NCBI GenBank assembly: GCA_001599975.1
Contig: BCIO01000002.1
Location: 1,054,001 to 1,118,000 of the forward strand
Direction of reading: 5' to 3'
Length of the DNA: 64,000 nucleotides
DNA from: Cystobasidiopsis lactophilus
Taxonomy: Eukaryota > Basidiomycota > Agaricostilbomycetes > Agaricostilbales > Chionosphaeraceae
The notes under the pieces are model-generated. The model ran no database searches and was not told where the DNA came from. It saw nothing but the letters and a program-made list of their open reading frames with translations. How positions within the stretch are numbered: position 1 is the first letter of the stretch; the number at the start of each line of letters is the position of its first letter. The position numbers were made by a program, and so were the translations under genes. Shown one piece after another: positions 22,263-33,200 of this stretch.

Positions 22263-23717
22263 ATGAGCGTCGTGTCCAAGAATGTCGAGTGCGCTCTGCC
22301 CACATTGCAGCTCAGTAAACGCATGACTGACGAACGCAAACCAGGTCTGGGCTGAGCATTGCCTTGCAGTGAGTTCACTTTGACCTTTGACAGCATCAAG
22401 TCTTGAAGTCGGGGTCGTGCTCACAGCCCGCTGCCTTTGCTCTCCGTGTCCGAGCACTTCACGCGCACCCGACTGCAAACGGGCAGCAGCGGCGTGCGGG
22501 TCGTGGGCGCCCTGCTCGGCACCCAGTCTGGCCGCGAGGTCGAGATCGCCAACTCGTTCGAGTTCGCCTTCAACGCGGGCTCCTTGGACTTGGACCATGG
22601 CTTGTTCACCACTCGCAGGGACCAGTGTGCGTGTTCTTACCTGCCACAATAGCCTGGGGAGGCTGACAGTATTCTGGGGGCGCACAGTCAAGCAAGTGTT
22701 CCCAACGTATGAAGTCCTCGGCTGGTACTCGTCCGGCGCAGAGCCGACCCAAGAGGACCTCGACATTCACAAGCAGGTTGGTCTTCGTCCCCACACATTA
22801 TGCGGGAACGGCATGATGTTGAGGATATTTGCAACAGCTGCTGGTGTACAACGAGAACCCGCTGTTCCTCCAAATCTCGCCCAACTCGCTCCCGACCAAC
22901 GGCAAGGAGCTGCCCGTCGTCATCTACGAGTGCGTCACCGAGATCATCGCCAACCAGTCCCACTCCCTCTTCGTCCGCGCCCCGTACAAGATCGAGACCG
23001 GCGAGGCCGAGCGCATCGCCGTCGACCACGCCGCCAAGCCCTCTGGCCAGTCTGGCGGCGATTCAGCCGGTGCGTTGCTGTCCTACCTTGATCTGCTGTT
23101 CCGTGGCTGATCGATGAGTTCGTTGATTCATGCACAGAGATCGCCTACTACACCACTCAGCGCAACGCCCTCAAAATGCTCCACGAGCGAGTCTCGCTCA
23201 TCACCGAGTACCTCCAGAAAGTCCGCCAAGGTGCGTTGTCCTTGCTTTGCACTATTCCTTTTGAGAATTCGGTTGAAGGTTCGCGCACAGGCCAAGCTCC
23301 AAAGGACCACGAGACGTTGCGCCAGATCTCCGCCTTGATCAGCAACCTGCCCACCGCCAGATCCGCCGACTTCGACCAGGAATACAGGACCGTGAGGCTG
23401 GAGTCTCCCTCCGTGAAAGTCACAGCATTTTCTTATGACGATTTGGCGCCACAGGAACAAGCGGACGCCGAGCTCTCGAGATACCTGGCCATTCTGACCC
23501 AAGGCTTAGGCCCAGTCAATGATGTGCGTTCGACGGCTCCTTTCACTTTTGCCACGGGTTTCGATGGCTGATGGGAGTGTTTTCTTCACAGCTCGTCGAC
23601 CGGTTCTCAATCGTCTACACGCCCACCGACACCAACCAAGCCGGCGGCGGGAGCGGCCGACAAGGTGGTCGAGGCCGAAGGGGCGCTCGAGGCATGTCGG
23701 GCATGATGGACTACTGA
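22263..23717 (+). CDS. CSN6: COP9 signalosome subunit 6 (MPN-minus)
   Basis: Structural MPN-domain subunit of the COP9 signalosome, which removes Nedd8/Rub1 from cullins. Visible blocks: PLPLLSVSEHFTRTRLQ, VVGALLGTQSGREVEIANSF, FPTYEVLGWYSSG, DIHKQLLVYNENPLFLQI, LPVVIYECVTEII, EAERIAVDHAAK, then ALKMLHERVSLITEYLQKV and PKDHETLRQISALISNLP. The JAMM zinc motif is absent, as expected for CSN6 rather than CSN5. About seven exons. The first exon (MSVVSKNV...) and its donor are uncertain: a donor at GTGCGC inside it gives the right phase, the more obvious GTAAAC does not. The C-terminus is an Arg/Gly-rich tail, GRQGGRGRRGARGMSGMMDY. Confidence 0.85.
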
Positions 23718-24158
23718 TCGCCTTTGACCCCCCATCCTTTCCCACCAAAATTGGGGCCAGCGCGGGCTCTCTACTTGTAACAATTTCGAACGACCTCAAA
23801 ATTTACCCTTTCCTAGCATTGTAGCATAGCCTCTCTTCCTTCTAGAGCTCTCCTTCTTCCATTGTGAAAAAGCCATTTCTCGAAGCTTTCGAGAGTTCGC
23901 ATTTCAGTACAAGATCGGGTGGCGAACAGGAAAAGCGATCAGGTAATGAGAATTGTCCGTGTATCAACACAAAACGAACGGCGTTCCCTCCTTTCTATAG
24001 GGCACAAATGGAAAAGCGCGAAACAAACTCTTGGACTTGAGTGGCGACTGAAGATTTGGTGGCGAACATGAAGCTGGCGAAGCTGAATTGACCGACCTCT
24101 ATGGACTCTTCAGATACATCCAATGAGAACTAGGTGCAGGAACGGAGAGAACCCACTT
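23718..24158. other. Convergent intergenic stretch with no gene seen
   Basis: About 440 bases lie between the stop of CSN6 (plus) and the stop of the intronless membrane protein (minus). They are AT-richer than the flanks and consistent with two 3' UTRs. Confidence 0.5.
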
Positions 24159-25664
24159 TCAAGGCGTTCGGCCCAGCTCGCGTTGGAGAGCGAAGTATTC
24201 CTCTCGCCGCTTGAGCCTCCACTCGTCCTCCTGCCTTTGCAGCTCTGCCCCTCCGGCTTCCATCATCCTCTGCCTTTGAGCTTGCCAGTGGCCAGCGATC
24301 TCTTGCTCCAGCTCTTGGGGAGGCGCATGATGGGCAATGAACTCTCGATAGCTGTAACCGCCAACGGCGAGGAAAAACAACCCGACGTTCAGGAAGAAGG
24401 CGAAGAACGTGAAAGCTATAATTGTGGCCAGTGATAAGAGGAAAATTGGCAGACCAACGCAGCAATAGACGGCGCAGCAAACTTGTCTGAGGAGTTGAGA
24501 ATAGGGGCGCACTGCATCAGCGAGATACAAAGGCTTTTTGCATAGCCATTGATAGGCCTGGTCCATTAAAGCGGCGGGTGAAAAGAGGTGCTTCATAAAG
24601 GCGGCATCGTGGCCGGGCCGGTACTCTACGAGGTAGCCACTGTTGTACTTTTCTCCGTGGTATGCATAGAACACCGCATATCCATAGTCGCCTTCATCTA
24701 TGACAAGGTCGCATGCGGGATGACCTTGGTGCCAAGCTTCATCCCACCGAATGGATCGATTTTGATCATCTCGACTTGGCCAAGAACTTCGGAAGAGCAC
24801 GACTCGTGTTAGGGATCTCGAGCTCGCCATCAGCCAAGCGCGCCAAGTCGCCGGCATACGGTCGAGTGCCGCGACGGCTTCTGCAAACGTCAAATTGCCC
24901 ACAAGCCTCGGCGAGACCCATCGCTGGCCCAACTGCAGGTTATGATTGCTAATGGACTCGAAGGGGATCAACGTCGTCGGTTGGCTTGCAGGCAAAGGCC
25001 CTTGCAGTTGAAAGACCAAGCTGGCGGAGCAAAGGGAGCCGAGGCGCCAGCACAGCTGACCAGCGAGTAACCAGCAATTGGAGCGAAGCACATTATAGTT
25101 GGGCATTGAAGCACGGATTTGCTGAAGGTGCAGAGCCAGGTAGTGGAGGAGCGGGGCCGGAAATGGACAAGCTCGCTCCCATTTGAAGGTCAAGGAGCAG
25201 AGCAAGGAGCCGGATCCGCGTAAAAATTCGATGCGATCGGAGATTTTAACCACATCATAGGCTGTGGCCGAACGCTGCTGGAACCACGGTCGGCCCTTTT
25301 GCCTCTGAGCCGACGAAGGGCCAGCGATCCCATGCAGAAGTGAAGCGACATCGGGTCGCTGGGCGTTCGAGCTTTCTTGGTCCTCCTCTTGAGCAATGTA
25401 AATCAAATCAGGAAGAGCGAGATTGTCTGGCGCCTGATAGCGGTCGAGACGGAGGAACGATGGGACGCCGTCGCCATTGGTGACCTCAACCACAAGGTAC
25501 TCGTGCTCCCAGCCCGTTGACATCTTCATCCAATCAATTCGCCTCACATGAAGCTCGCCTATCTCGGGGTTTGCCAAGATCCATTCGCAAATAGTGTTCT
25601 GGAGACTGTCGGGAAGGTCGCCAGCGAGGGCCGCAGCTCGGGCAAGCTCGTAAAGGGAGGGCAT
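24159..25664 (-). CDS. Intronless lineage-specific membrane protein, paralogue A
   Basis: Single-exon frame of 501 codons from ATG 25664, in a neighbourhood where almost every gene is split. It is homologous along its length to the gene at 41727-43661: LPDSLQNTICEWIL vs LPDSLQSTFCQWVL, RIDWMKMSTGWEHEYLVVEV vs RIDWMKATQGWEHEYLVVEI, TNGDGVPSFLRLDR vs TNGDGLPPSFLRLDR. Residues about 400-450 hold one or two strongly hydrophobic segments (GLPIFLLSLATIIAFTFFAF). The C-terminal tail is charged and helical, ending EEYFALQRELGRTP. No signal peptide and no known domain were recognised. The function is unknown; a membrane-anchored protein with a cytosolic N-terminal domain is the simplest picture. Confidence 0.75.
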   Translation of the reverse strand: MPSLYELARAAALAGDLPDSLQNTICEWILANPEIGELHVRRIDWMKMSTGWEHEYLVVEVTNGDGVPSFLRLDRYQAPDNLALPDLIYIAQEEDQESSNAQRPDVASLLHGIAGPSSAQRQKGRPWFQQRSATAYDVVKISDRIEFLRGSGSLLCSLTFKWERACPFPAPLLHYLALHLQQIRASMPNYNVLRSNCWLLAGQLCWRLGSLCSASLVFQLQGPLPASQPTTLIPFESISNHNLQLGQRWVSPRLVGNLTFAEAVAALDRMPATWRAWLMASSRSLTRVVLFRSSWPSRDDQNRSIRWDEAWHQGHPACDLVIDEGDYGYAVFYAYHGEKYNSGYLVEYRPGHDAAFMKHLFSPAALMDQAYQWLCKKPLYLADAVRPYSQLLRQVCCAVYCCVGLPIFLLSLATIIAFTFFAFFLNVGLFFLAVGGYSYREFIAHHAPPQELEQEIAGHWQAQRQRMMEAGGAELQRQEDEWRLKRREEYFALQRELGRTP

Positions 25665-26683
25665 CTCGTGCGGTTTCTGGACTGCTACAAGGCGGGGTTT
25701 GAGCTCCGTGTCTTTTCATATGCACGAAATGCGACGGCTAGGCAGAACTGACAAGTGAAGTTTTCAGCAAATGCCCCAAGTCGGGTGGCAACTGCGTTTC
25801 TCAAGGAAGGAGAAGCCCCTCAGTCTACACCCGTGTTGGCTTGGAAGTTTGAAAGGACGAGTAGCCGTTCTGGGTCTAAGAAGGACCGAGGAGATGGCCG
25901 GCTGCGGAAGAGAGGCATCGTCGCCCAAAAGGTCTGCTCCACCACCACCAAACTCAGGCGCCCTCAGGCCTCGCTCAGGACTCAGATGATGCTCAAAAAT
26001 GCCCATATGCGACTCCGGGCGAGATGGCGGAACGCAAGATTGTCCTCTCTGGAGACCTCAAGGCCTCAATTTGCCACTTCGACCAGTGAGAGACGCGTCC
26101 AAGAGCAAACGATTCTTGGTCTACCGCGCGTTCTAAGCTTCAACTCAAGTCCTTCAGGAAGTTTTACAGGATTGCAAGGCCTGTGGTGACGAGTGCAGGG
26201 CTCTGCTAGACTGCGCGTCGAGCTTGCTGCGACTGGCAGTTCATGCCGCCACGGTGGCAAAAATCTCGATGCTTCGCCCTGTGTTTCAATCTTGCTCCAC
26301 GCTTTCCTAAGGTTCTTTGCTTCACCTCGTCCGGCTACGCTCTGCCCTTGAGCCCTCGACGCAGCTTGTCGTCATTAGTAATCCTCCCCGTACTCGCACG
26401 TTTTCCTTTGGCTGACTCCTGAGCATCCCATTCTCGTTATTTCCTTCAAGTCCGCTTTCAAGTCGTCCGCGGCTCGGGCATCTCTATCTTATCTCGGCCA
26501 TCAGTCTGATCGAGCTGATACATACAGCTTTTGCCACCAAGTTCGCTATCATGTGCCTGCTCCAAGATCTAGCTTGACAAAGCTGCTTGTCAGCAAATGC
26601 TTAATCATGAGAACCTATAAAAGATGATAGGCCTTCTCTCTCTCTCTCCAACGTCCTCCCACACCCACGTCCCACACTTAAAC
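25665..26683. other. Divergent intergenic region between paralogue A and an SDR gene
   Basis: About 1 kb lies between two start codons pointing away from each other. The longest frame here lacks an ATG and has biased composition. The right end contains a TATA element and a CT-rich tract that belong to the SDR promoter. Confidence 0.5.
26616..26623 (+). promoter_or_regulatory. TATA box and CT-rich tract of the SDR gene
   Basis: TATAAAAG lies 61 nt before the ATG at 26684. It is followed by a (TC)n tract at 26634-26648, the usual pyrimidine-rich leader of highly expressed fungal genes. Confidence 0.55.
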
Positions 26684-27490
26684 ATGTCTTCCATCAACCG
26701 TCTCGCAGGCAAAACAGCTGTAAGTTTATATCTTACCTTGTCCGCTCCACCAAGACCACCAGTACTCATGGTGTATCTACAGGTCATCACAGGCGGAACG
26801 ACAGGCATTGGACTCGCTTCAGCCAAGCGCTTCATCGAGGAAGGGGCCTTCGTCTTCGTCTACGGCCGACGCCAGGATGCCGTTGACGCGGCTGTAGCTG
26901 AACTCGGTTCCAATGCTCGCGGAATTGCTGGATCCGTCTCCAGCGTGACAGACCTCGACCGGCTCTTCGCAGCAGTCAAGGAAGAGCGTGGCTCCCTCGA
27001 CATCATCTTCGCCAATGCCGGCGCCGGAAGTCAGCTCGCGCTTGGAAAAATCACTGCCGAGCACATCGACGAAACGTTCGACACCAACGTCAAGGGTTCG
27101 ATCTTCACGGTCCAAGCAGCGCTGCCATTGATGGGCAAGGGCGGGTCGATCATCCTCACTGGATCGAGCGCTGGCACCACTGGATCCCCGGCAATGACTG
27201 TCTACAGTGCCAGCAAAGCAGCCGTTCGCAACCTCGCTCGCACCTGGGCAGAAGACCTCAAGGGCACTGGCATCCGCGTGAACGTGCTCTCGCCGGGACC
27301 GACCGCCACCGACCTTGCCAAAGCTGCTTTGGGCGAAGAGGGCGTCAAGGCGTTTGGTGGGATGACGCCGCTTCAGCGCATGGCTGAGCCAGCAGAGATC
27401 GCGGCAGTGGCCGCCTTCCTCGCCTCGTCAGACAGCAGCTTCATGACCGCCAGTGAGGTCGCTGTCGATGGCGGTCTTGCTCAGCTTTAA
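26684..27490 (+). CDS. Short-chain dehydrogenase/reductase
   Basis: Classical SDR, about 247 residues, probably cytosolic and NADP-dependent. MSSINRLAGKTA is followed by one GT-AG intron (about 26720-26782), then VITGGTTGIGLASAKRF with the TGxxxGxG cofactor motif. YGRRQDAVD after the second strand suggests NADP preference. IFANAGAG, the catalytic Ser in ILTGSSAG and YSASK (Tyr, Lys) complete the active site. The ending FMTASEVAVDGGLAQL is typical. The proteins most like this are the bacterial-type SDR oxidoreductases common in fungi, and the single short intron may reflect later gain. Substrate unknown. Confidence 0.9.
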   Translation: MSSINRLAGKTAVSLYLTLSAPPRPPVLMVYLQVITGGTTGIGLASAKRFIEEGAFVFVYGRRQDAVDAAVAELGSNARGIAGSVSSVTDLDRLFAAVKEERGSLDIIFANAGAGSQLALGKITAEHIDETFDTNVKGSIFTVQAALPLMGKGGSIILTGSSAGTTGSPAMTVYSASKAAVRNLARTWAEDLKGTGIRVNVLSPGPTATDLAKAALGEEGVKAFGGMTPLQRMAEPAEIAAVAAFLASSDSSFMTASEVAVDGGLAQL

Positions 27491-27667
27491 TCTGCTGTAG
27501 ATGTGCCAAGTGCGCTCCTTCCTAAATTGAATGCTCAACTGTCCATCTGATGTTCCTCAAGGATGGCTTGTGTTGGCACCCTCGGAGGATTGATTCTTCT
27601 GACACTTTCTGTGCCTTGTATAATCGCAAGTTTTCTGTACCTAGAGTCTGCGACAAGGGTTGCAATA

Positions 27668-28581
27668 CTACAATCCTGGCACCTGACTTTGGAACCTTTC
27701 GAGACCCATCCCACTAAAGAAATGCCACCCTAAGATCGGGACCCGGGTGCCATATGAAAGGTCAAACGAGAGTCTGTCAAATTTACTGTTAAGACAACTA
27801 AGGATGTAGACAGGAACCTGCGCACCATTTCTTGACGGGCCAACGTTTGTTCTTGGAGGGTTGGGTGGATGTCGCGCCACCGCCGAATAAGGAGGAGGGG
27901 AAGGAGCTGCCCAGTATGAACGCAGGACAGGAGCGACCTTTTCCGACATCTCCATAAATATCGCGACCACCGCCGCTACCATTATCGCATTCAAGCTCCA
28001 AATCAGGCAGACAAAAAAGCCGCCGACCCCCATGATGCTGCCCGCAAGAAAGCCCACACAGAGTACGGGCAGCAAGGATAAGATGACGGTGAAAACCACC
28101 GCGACGAACCAAGGCCAGACGCAGATTGTGAAGGCGATTTTGTAGCAGTAGGGGAAGACGAGAACGATGACCTTCTTCGCCGCCGAGAAATGACGGTTAT
28201 CGATCGGTATGCCAGCAGAAGAGAGAAGGGTGGATAGTGCACCCATGTCGATTGAGGACGCAGTCCACTGCATCACAGTGTAAACGGACAAGCAGAGCTG
28301 CACAAAAGAGGGCCACCTCACAATATCTGGATTACTGCGGTCGCCGAACGGGCCAAGGTCCAAGATCCGATGACATTCCGCAAACGGTGACGAAGCCAAA
28401 ATGAAGACCGTTGCGAAGCAAGACAAAGTCGCTGGGCCTGATCGGTCAAGTGCACGCCGCCAAAGTAACTCGAGGAAAGTCTTGAGAGGAGGTCAGCACC
28501 CGCCCAAGCACCCGGCAGCCGTTTCAAAGGAGATCTCGAAGAGAAGAAGCACTTATATTTACAAGTTGTCGAAGGACCCAT
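27668..28581 (-). CDS. Hypothetical multi-pass membrane protein
   Basis: A frame on the minus strand is rich in hydrophobic segments: SFVQLCLSVYTVMQW, FPYCYKIAFTICVWPWFVAV, VFTVILSLLPVLCVGFLAGS and GGFFVCLIWSLNAIMVAAVV. Then comes a Pro-rich tail (SPPPYSAVARHPPNPP) ending at 27668. The long frame has no ATG of its own at its upstream end. A first exon MGPSTT from 28581 with an intron gtaaat...gatcag joins in phase, which is the start given, but it leaves just 45 bp after the MTC1 stop. A later start is possible. No family recognised; four membrane spans are predicted by eye. Confidence 0.4.
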
Positions 28582-28626
28582 TACGAGGCACAGATTCTGG
28601 AGGGAGGAGTAACGACAGGCGGGAGA

Positions 28627-30210
28627 TCAATCTGCTTTGATGGGAGGGGCAGCAGCTGACGGTGGAGGAGGGGCGACTGGCTCAGCTGAGATTGTGGCCG
28701 GAGGTGGCAAACTGGGTTCTGGTGTCGGTGGCTGCACCTTTGCTTTGCCTGTCTGTCGGCCTCTCACGTAGTCCTGTGCAGAGTGTAGCATGCAAATAAG
28801 CCAGGAGCAACTTATAAAGGGAGGGAAGATCCGTACCTGACCGATGATCTCGACGCCCTTGCGGATGATGTCGACCATCTCGTTCTCCATCCATTCGTTC
28901 TCTTCAAACGGGATATCCAACCAAGACGCTGGCATGCCTTGCGTGACCGTCTCGTGATCCAAGCCGTTGAGCGCGTCCTTGAACACGAACAGGAAGTAGA
29001 GCTGCTTTTCCGCGGCCGCGTTGGTGGAGGCGAAGGGCAGAGGGGCGAGGACAGGCTGGATGCGGAGGTAGACGGGACAGATTGTGATGGGGAGGTCGTT
29101 TTTACTTTGCGAAGAGGCAGGGGCTGAGGCCGAGGCGGAAGGAGGGTGGCGCTTGAGCAAAGCCTCCATCTCCGCCTGGGCCATCTTGTAGCCCGAGTCG
29201 AAGCCTTCGACCGTGTTCAAGTTGCGGTCTTCGTCGTTGACGTCTACCGCGGAAGGCTGGTCGGCCGAGCCCTTGTTGACGTGCAGCTCGCCGCCTTCGA
29301 CTTGCTCCATGACCTGTGGTGAAAACCAAATGAGCCGGCATTACTACGGCTTAGGGGGTCATTCTACCCACCTTAGCCAGAGCACGGTAAACGAGGGTCT
29401 CGACGCCTTCGTAGCCGAGCATGTCGTGGCTGAGCCAGACCTGGATGACCTCGTGCTCGGCGATGGGCGGGGCGACGGCGTTGATGATCTCGCTCATGGC
29501 CTTCAAGCCCGTCTTCTTCAAGCCCTCGACGTCGACGTGGGAGTAGATGGTGCCCATCAAGCCGGCGCTCCATTTTTTGGCCTGCTCTTGCTGGGAGGTC
29601 AGCTGGGACTGGAGGGCGGCGGGCGAGAGGTTGTTGGGGTCGGAAACGACCTCGCGGGCCTGCTTGACCGCTGCCGACGCGCTGTTCCAGACCGAAGACC
29701 AGCCCCAAGAGCCGGCGCTGGCGTGACCCCGCTCGTCGTCCTGCGCTGAGGCAGCTGCAGCGGATCCCCGACTTTCACCAGCGGCAGGCACGTTCACGCC
29801 CGAGGACGGGGAGGCCAGAGGAGGCTTGGTGGCCATGGAGCGAAGGGAGGTGCGCGAAGGGGTGCGCTGCAGGTCGGACGAGGTGCGAGGGGGAGCAGCG
29901 GCGGGCGGCAGAGGGGTCGAGCTTCTCTGGGCGAGCTGGTCGAGAAAGTCGAGGGCTGACTGGGCCTCGTCCTTATCTTGGCCTTGGGGCTTGGCCTGGG
30001 CGACGGGAGCAGCGGAAGTAGGGGCCACGTTGGGAGCGGTCACGGAAGCAGCGAGCGTCTGAGAGCTGGGTGCGCTGGACGAGGCGCCGAGCTCGTCCAG
30101 CTCGTCGAGGAACGCAAGGACTCTGTGCAGAACAACACGCCTAAGCCACGCCAGACCAGCATTGGGAGCAGCAGAACGCACTCCTCGCGCGAAGTCTTCT
30201 GGGCGGCCAT
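28627..30210 (-). CDS. MTC1: Maintenance of telomere capping protein 1 homologue
   Basis: Mtc1-family protein. In yeast it is linked genetically to telomere capping, and the protein associates with Golgi/COPI vesicles, so the direct role is unsettled. About 490 residues in about four exons. MAAQKTSREE is joined by a GTGCGT intron to VLAFLDELDELG, a conserved start. A Ser/Pro-rich segment is followed by SWGWSSVWNSASAAVKQARE, GTIYSHVDVEGLKKTGLKAM, HDMLGYEGVETLVYRALAK, then PASWLDIPFEENEWMENEMV and EIIGQDYVRGRQTGKAK. The tail is Pro/Ala-rich. The start codon is 31 bp from the RFC1 start on the other strand. Confidence 0.8.
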
Positions 30211-30241
30211 TTGCGAATCACTGTTGCGCTCCAACGAGCGA
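30211..30241. promoter_or_regulatory. 31-bp gap between divergent MTC1 and RFC1 start codons
   Basis: The MTC1 ATG (30210, minus) and RFC1 ATG (30242, plus) are separated by 31 bases. Transcription of one or both genes must start inside the partner's transcribed or coding DNA, or 5' UTRs are near zero. No TATA is visible in the gap. Confidence 0.6.
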
Positions 30242-33200
30242 ATGGCCAAACGCAAGGCGGTCGAGGACTCGGACAGCGACGTGGAGGTCATCTCGTCGCC
30301 GCCGCCGAGGCGCAAGACGAAGACGCCAGTCAAGAAACGCGAGGACAGCGTCGACTCTGACAACAGCAGCAACAAACCATCCGCGCCCAAACGCCCAAAG
30401 CTCGACTTGACCCGTGCGTCTTTGCCGTTCACATTGCAAACTATGGATTTAACAGTGTTCAATGCAGCACCAACGGACTGCACGGCGACCTGCTTGATCG
30501 GCGAGGTTGTCATCTTCACCGGCGAGCTCGAGGGCTTGACAAGGGAGGAGGCCAAGAAGCTGGTCACCGCGTGCGGCGCCAAGATCGTCACCTCGCCCAA
30601 TGACAAGACCACGATCGCCGTCGTCGGCAAGGACGTGAGCGAGATCAAGACGAACAAGCTCAAGAAGATGAAGATTACATGCTGGGACGAGGCTCAGTTC
30701 TATGCCAACCTCAGGGAGAGGTGGGCTGCTTTCTCCTCTATACATCATTGTATTTTTGTTCAGTGTTCAGCGCTACAGATCTCAGCCAGACTACAAGCCC
30801 AAGCTGTGGAGGCCAGGCATGGCTCGCGATGGTCCCGAGGCTCCAGGTCGGTGGCGATTCTTTATCCTCTAGATGGCAAGCTCATCTACGTATTTGACTC
30901 GCCCGACAGGATCCAAGGAAATTCCCGAGGGCTCGCCGAACTGCCTGGCCGGCCTCACCTTTGTCTTCACCGGCGAGCTGTCGTCCATCGACCGCGAGTC
31001 AGCCCAGACCCTGGCCAAGCGCTTCGGAGGCCGCGTGACGGGCGCCCCATCTGGGAAGACATCTTACGTGGTGGTGGGCAGCATGGCGGGCGAGTCCAAG
31101 CTGAAGAAGGTCAAGGAGATGGGCATCGAGACTTTGGACGAGGACGGCTTCTTCGACTTGATCCGCAATAGGTTCGTTCTGGGCCTCTTCTTGATCTCTT
31201 TAGTTCATTGCTGAGATTGCGGCCATTGTACTTCGAACAGAAATGCAGACGAGGCGGACGACAAGTTTCTGGAAAAGCAAAAGAAAGAGGCCGAGAAGAT
31301 CGAGAAGGAAGCCAAGGCGATGGCTCAAGCTATGGGCCCCAAAATGGACTCTCCGTGAGCGCACGGTCACCCTAAAGTCACAGTGCTCTTGCTGAGACTT
31401 CTCCTTTCATTCGCTCGTGCCCACAGACAACAGAAGGCGCAGCTATGGACGACGAAATACGCGCCGACCGACCTGAAGCACATCTGCGGCAACAAAGGCC
31501 AGATCGAAAAGCTGCAAGCCTGGCTAGAGGCCTTCCCCAAGTCGCAGGCCAGCCACTTCAAAAAGCCGGGCAAGGACGGCATGGGCTGCTTCCGCGCCGT
31601 CCTCATCTCTGGCCCGCCTGGCATTGGCAAGACCACATCTGCCCACTTAGTCGCTCGTTTGGCTGGCTACAGCGTCATCGAACTCAATGCGTCCGACACT
31701 CGTTCCAAGAAGCTGCTCGAGCTCAGCCTCAGGTCGGCCGTGGACAACACCAGCTTGGACGGCTTCTTCAACGTGGGCACCAAGTCGAAAAAGCAGTTCG
31801 AGGGCCAGCCGGACGCCGGCAAGCCCGCCGTGCTCATCATGGACGAGGTCGACGGCATGAGCGCCGGCGACCGCGGTGGCGTCGGCGCCCTCAACATCCT
31901 CATCAAAAAGTCCAAGATCCCCATCATCTGCATCGCCAACGACGCCTCTTTGCCCAAGATGAAGCCCTTGGCCACCACCACCTTTGCCCTGAAATTCCAA
32001 AGGTGGGTGGTGAGCGCGCGCTATATCCATCACACTTTGCTGAAGGATGAGTCGCGCTCGAATCTCCCCACAGACCCCAAGCTGCTGCCTTGCGCTCCAG
32101 GCTGATGACCATTGCCCACCGCGAAAAGGTCAAGGTGTCCGGCGCCGTCGTCGACCAGCTCATCAACGGCGCCCAGTCCGACATCCGCCAGATCATCAAC
32201 ATGCTCTCAACCTACGCCCTCACCGCGCAAGGCGAGATGGACTTTGAAACGAGCCGCAAACTGGCTGCAGCGTCGGAGAAGAACATGGTCCAAACCCCCT
32301 TCACCCTAATCGACAAGATCTTTGGCCCGTACACCTTCTCGCACACCTCCAAAATGACGCTCAACGACAAGCTCGAGGTCTACTTCCACGACTTTGGCGC
32401 CATGCCCTTGTTCGTGCACGAGAACTACGCCAAGTTCAAGATGAGCCGGTCGAACGGCGAGAGCGGCGTGGGCTTGGAGATGAAGCGCATCGAGCTCGTC
32501 CAGCGCGCGGCCGACTCCATCTCTGAAGGAGACCTCTTGGACTCGGTCATCCACGGCTCGGAGCAGCAGTGGAGCTTGCTGCCCGCCCACGGTATTGCCT
32601 CCACCGTCCGACCCGCCTACTTCTGCTACGGTGTTGGAGGATGGGGTGGTGCCACTGGAGGGCCCAACACGCGCGCTTTCCCGGCTTGGTTCGGCAAAAA
32701 CTCGTCCCAAAACCGCCTCAAAGGGGCCTTGGGCGAGGTGCAAATCCGCATGCGCCTGCACGTCTCTGGCGATCGCAAAGAGATCCGACAGTCCTACCTG
32801 CCTTTGCTCGCCGCGAAATTAGCTGCACCTTTGGCCGAAGACGGCGCGGAAGGCATCGAGTCGGTCATCGAGCTCATGGACGACTACTTCCTGACAAAGG
32901 ACGAGTTCGACACGGTCATGGAGCTGGGCTTGGAAGACTCGAACGGCGAGGCCTTGCTCAAGAACGTCGACTCCAAGGTCAAGGCGAACCTGACCCGAAC
33001 GTGAGCCGTTTCCCGCTCACCATCTGCCTTCGCTTGCTGATGGGTGAGTTGGTGGATCACAGCTTTAACAAGGGCAAGCACCCCATTCCATTCCACAAGA
33101 GCACCGACATGGGCAAGGTGTCCAAAGTCGGCAAGAGCGCTCGCCCCGACATTGACGACATCATCGAGGTGCGATGGTCGCTCTACCTCTTGCCATTCAG

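Noticed and set aside
22026-22766. Long minus-strand frame over the CSN6 5' end
   Set aside because: No motif, biased composition, and it lies opposite conserved CSN6 exons.
25755-26189. Plus-strand frame of 144 codons upstream of the SDR
   Set aside because: It begins with GTG, has no ATG near its start and no motif. It lies in a divergent promoter region.
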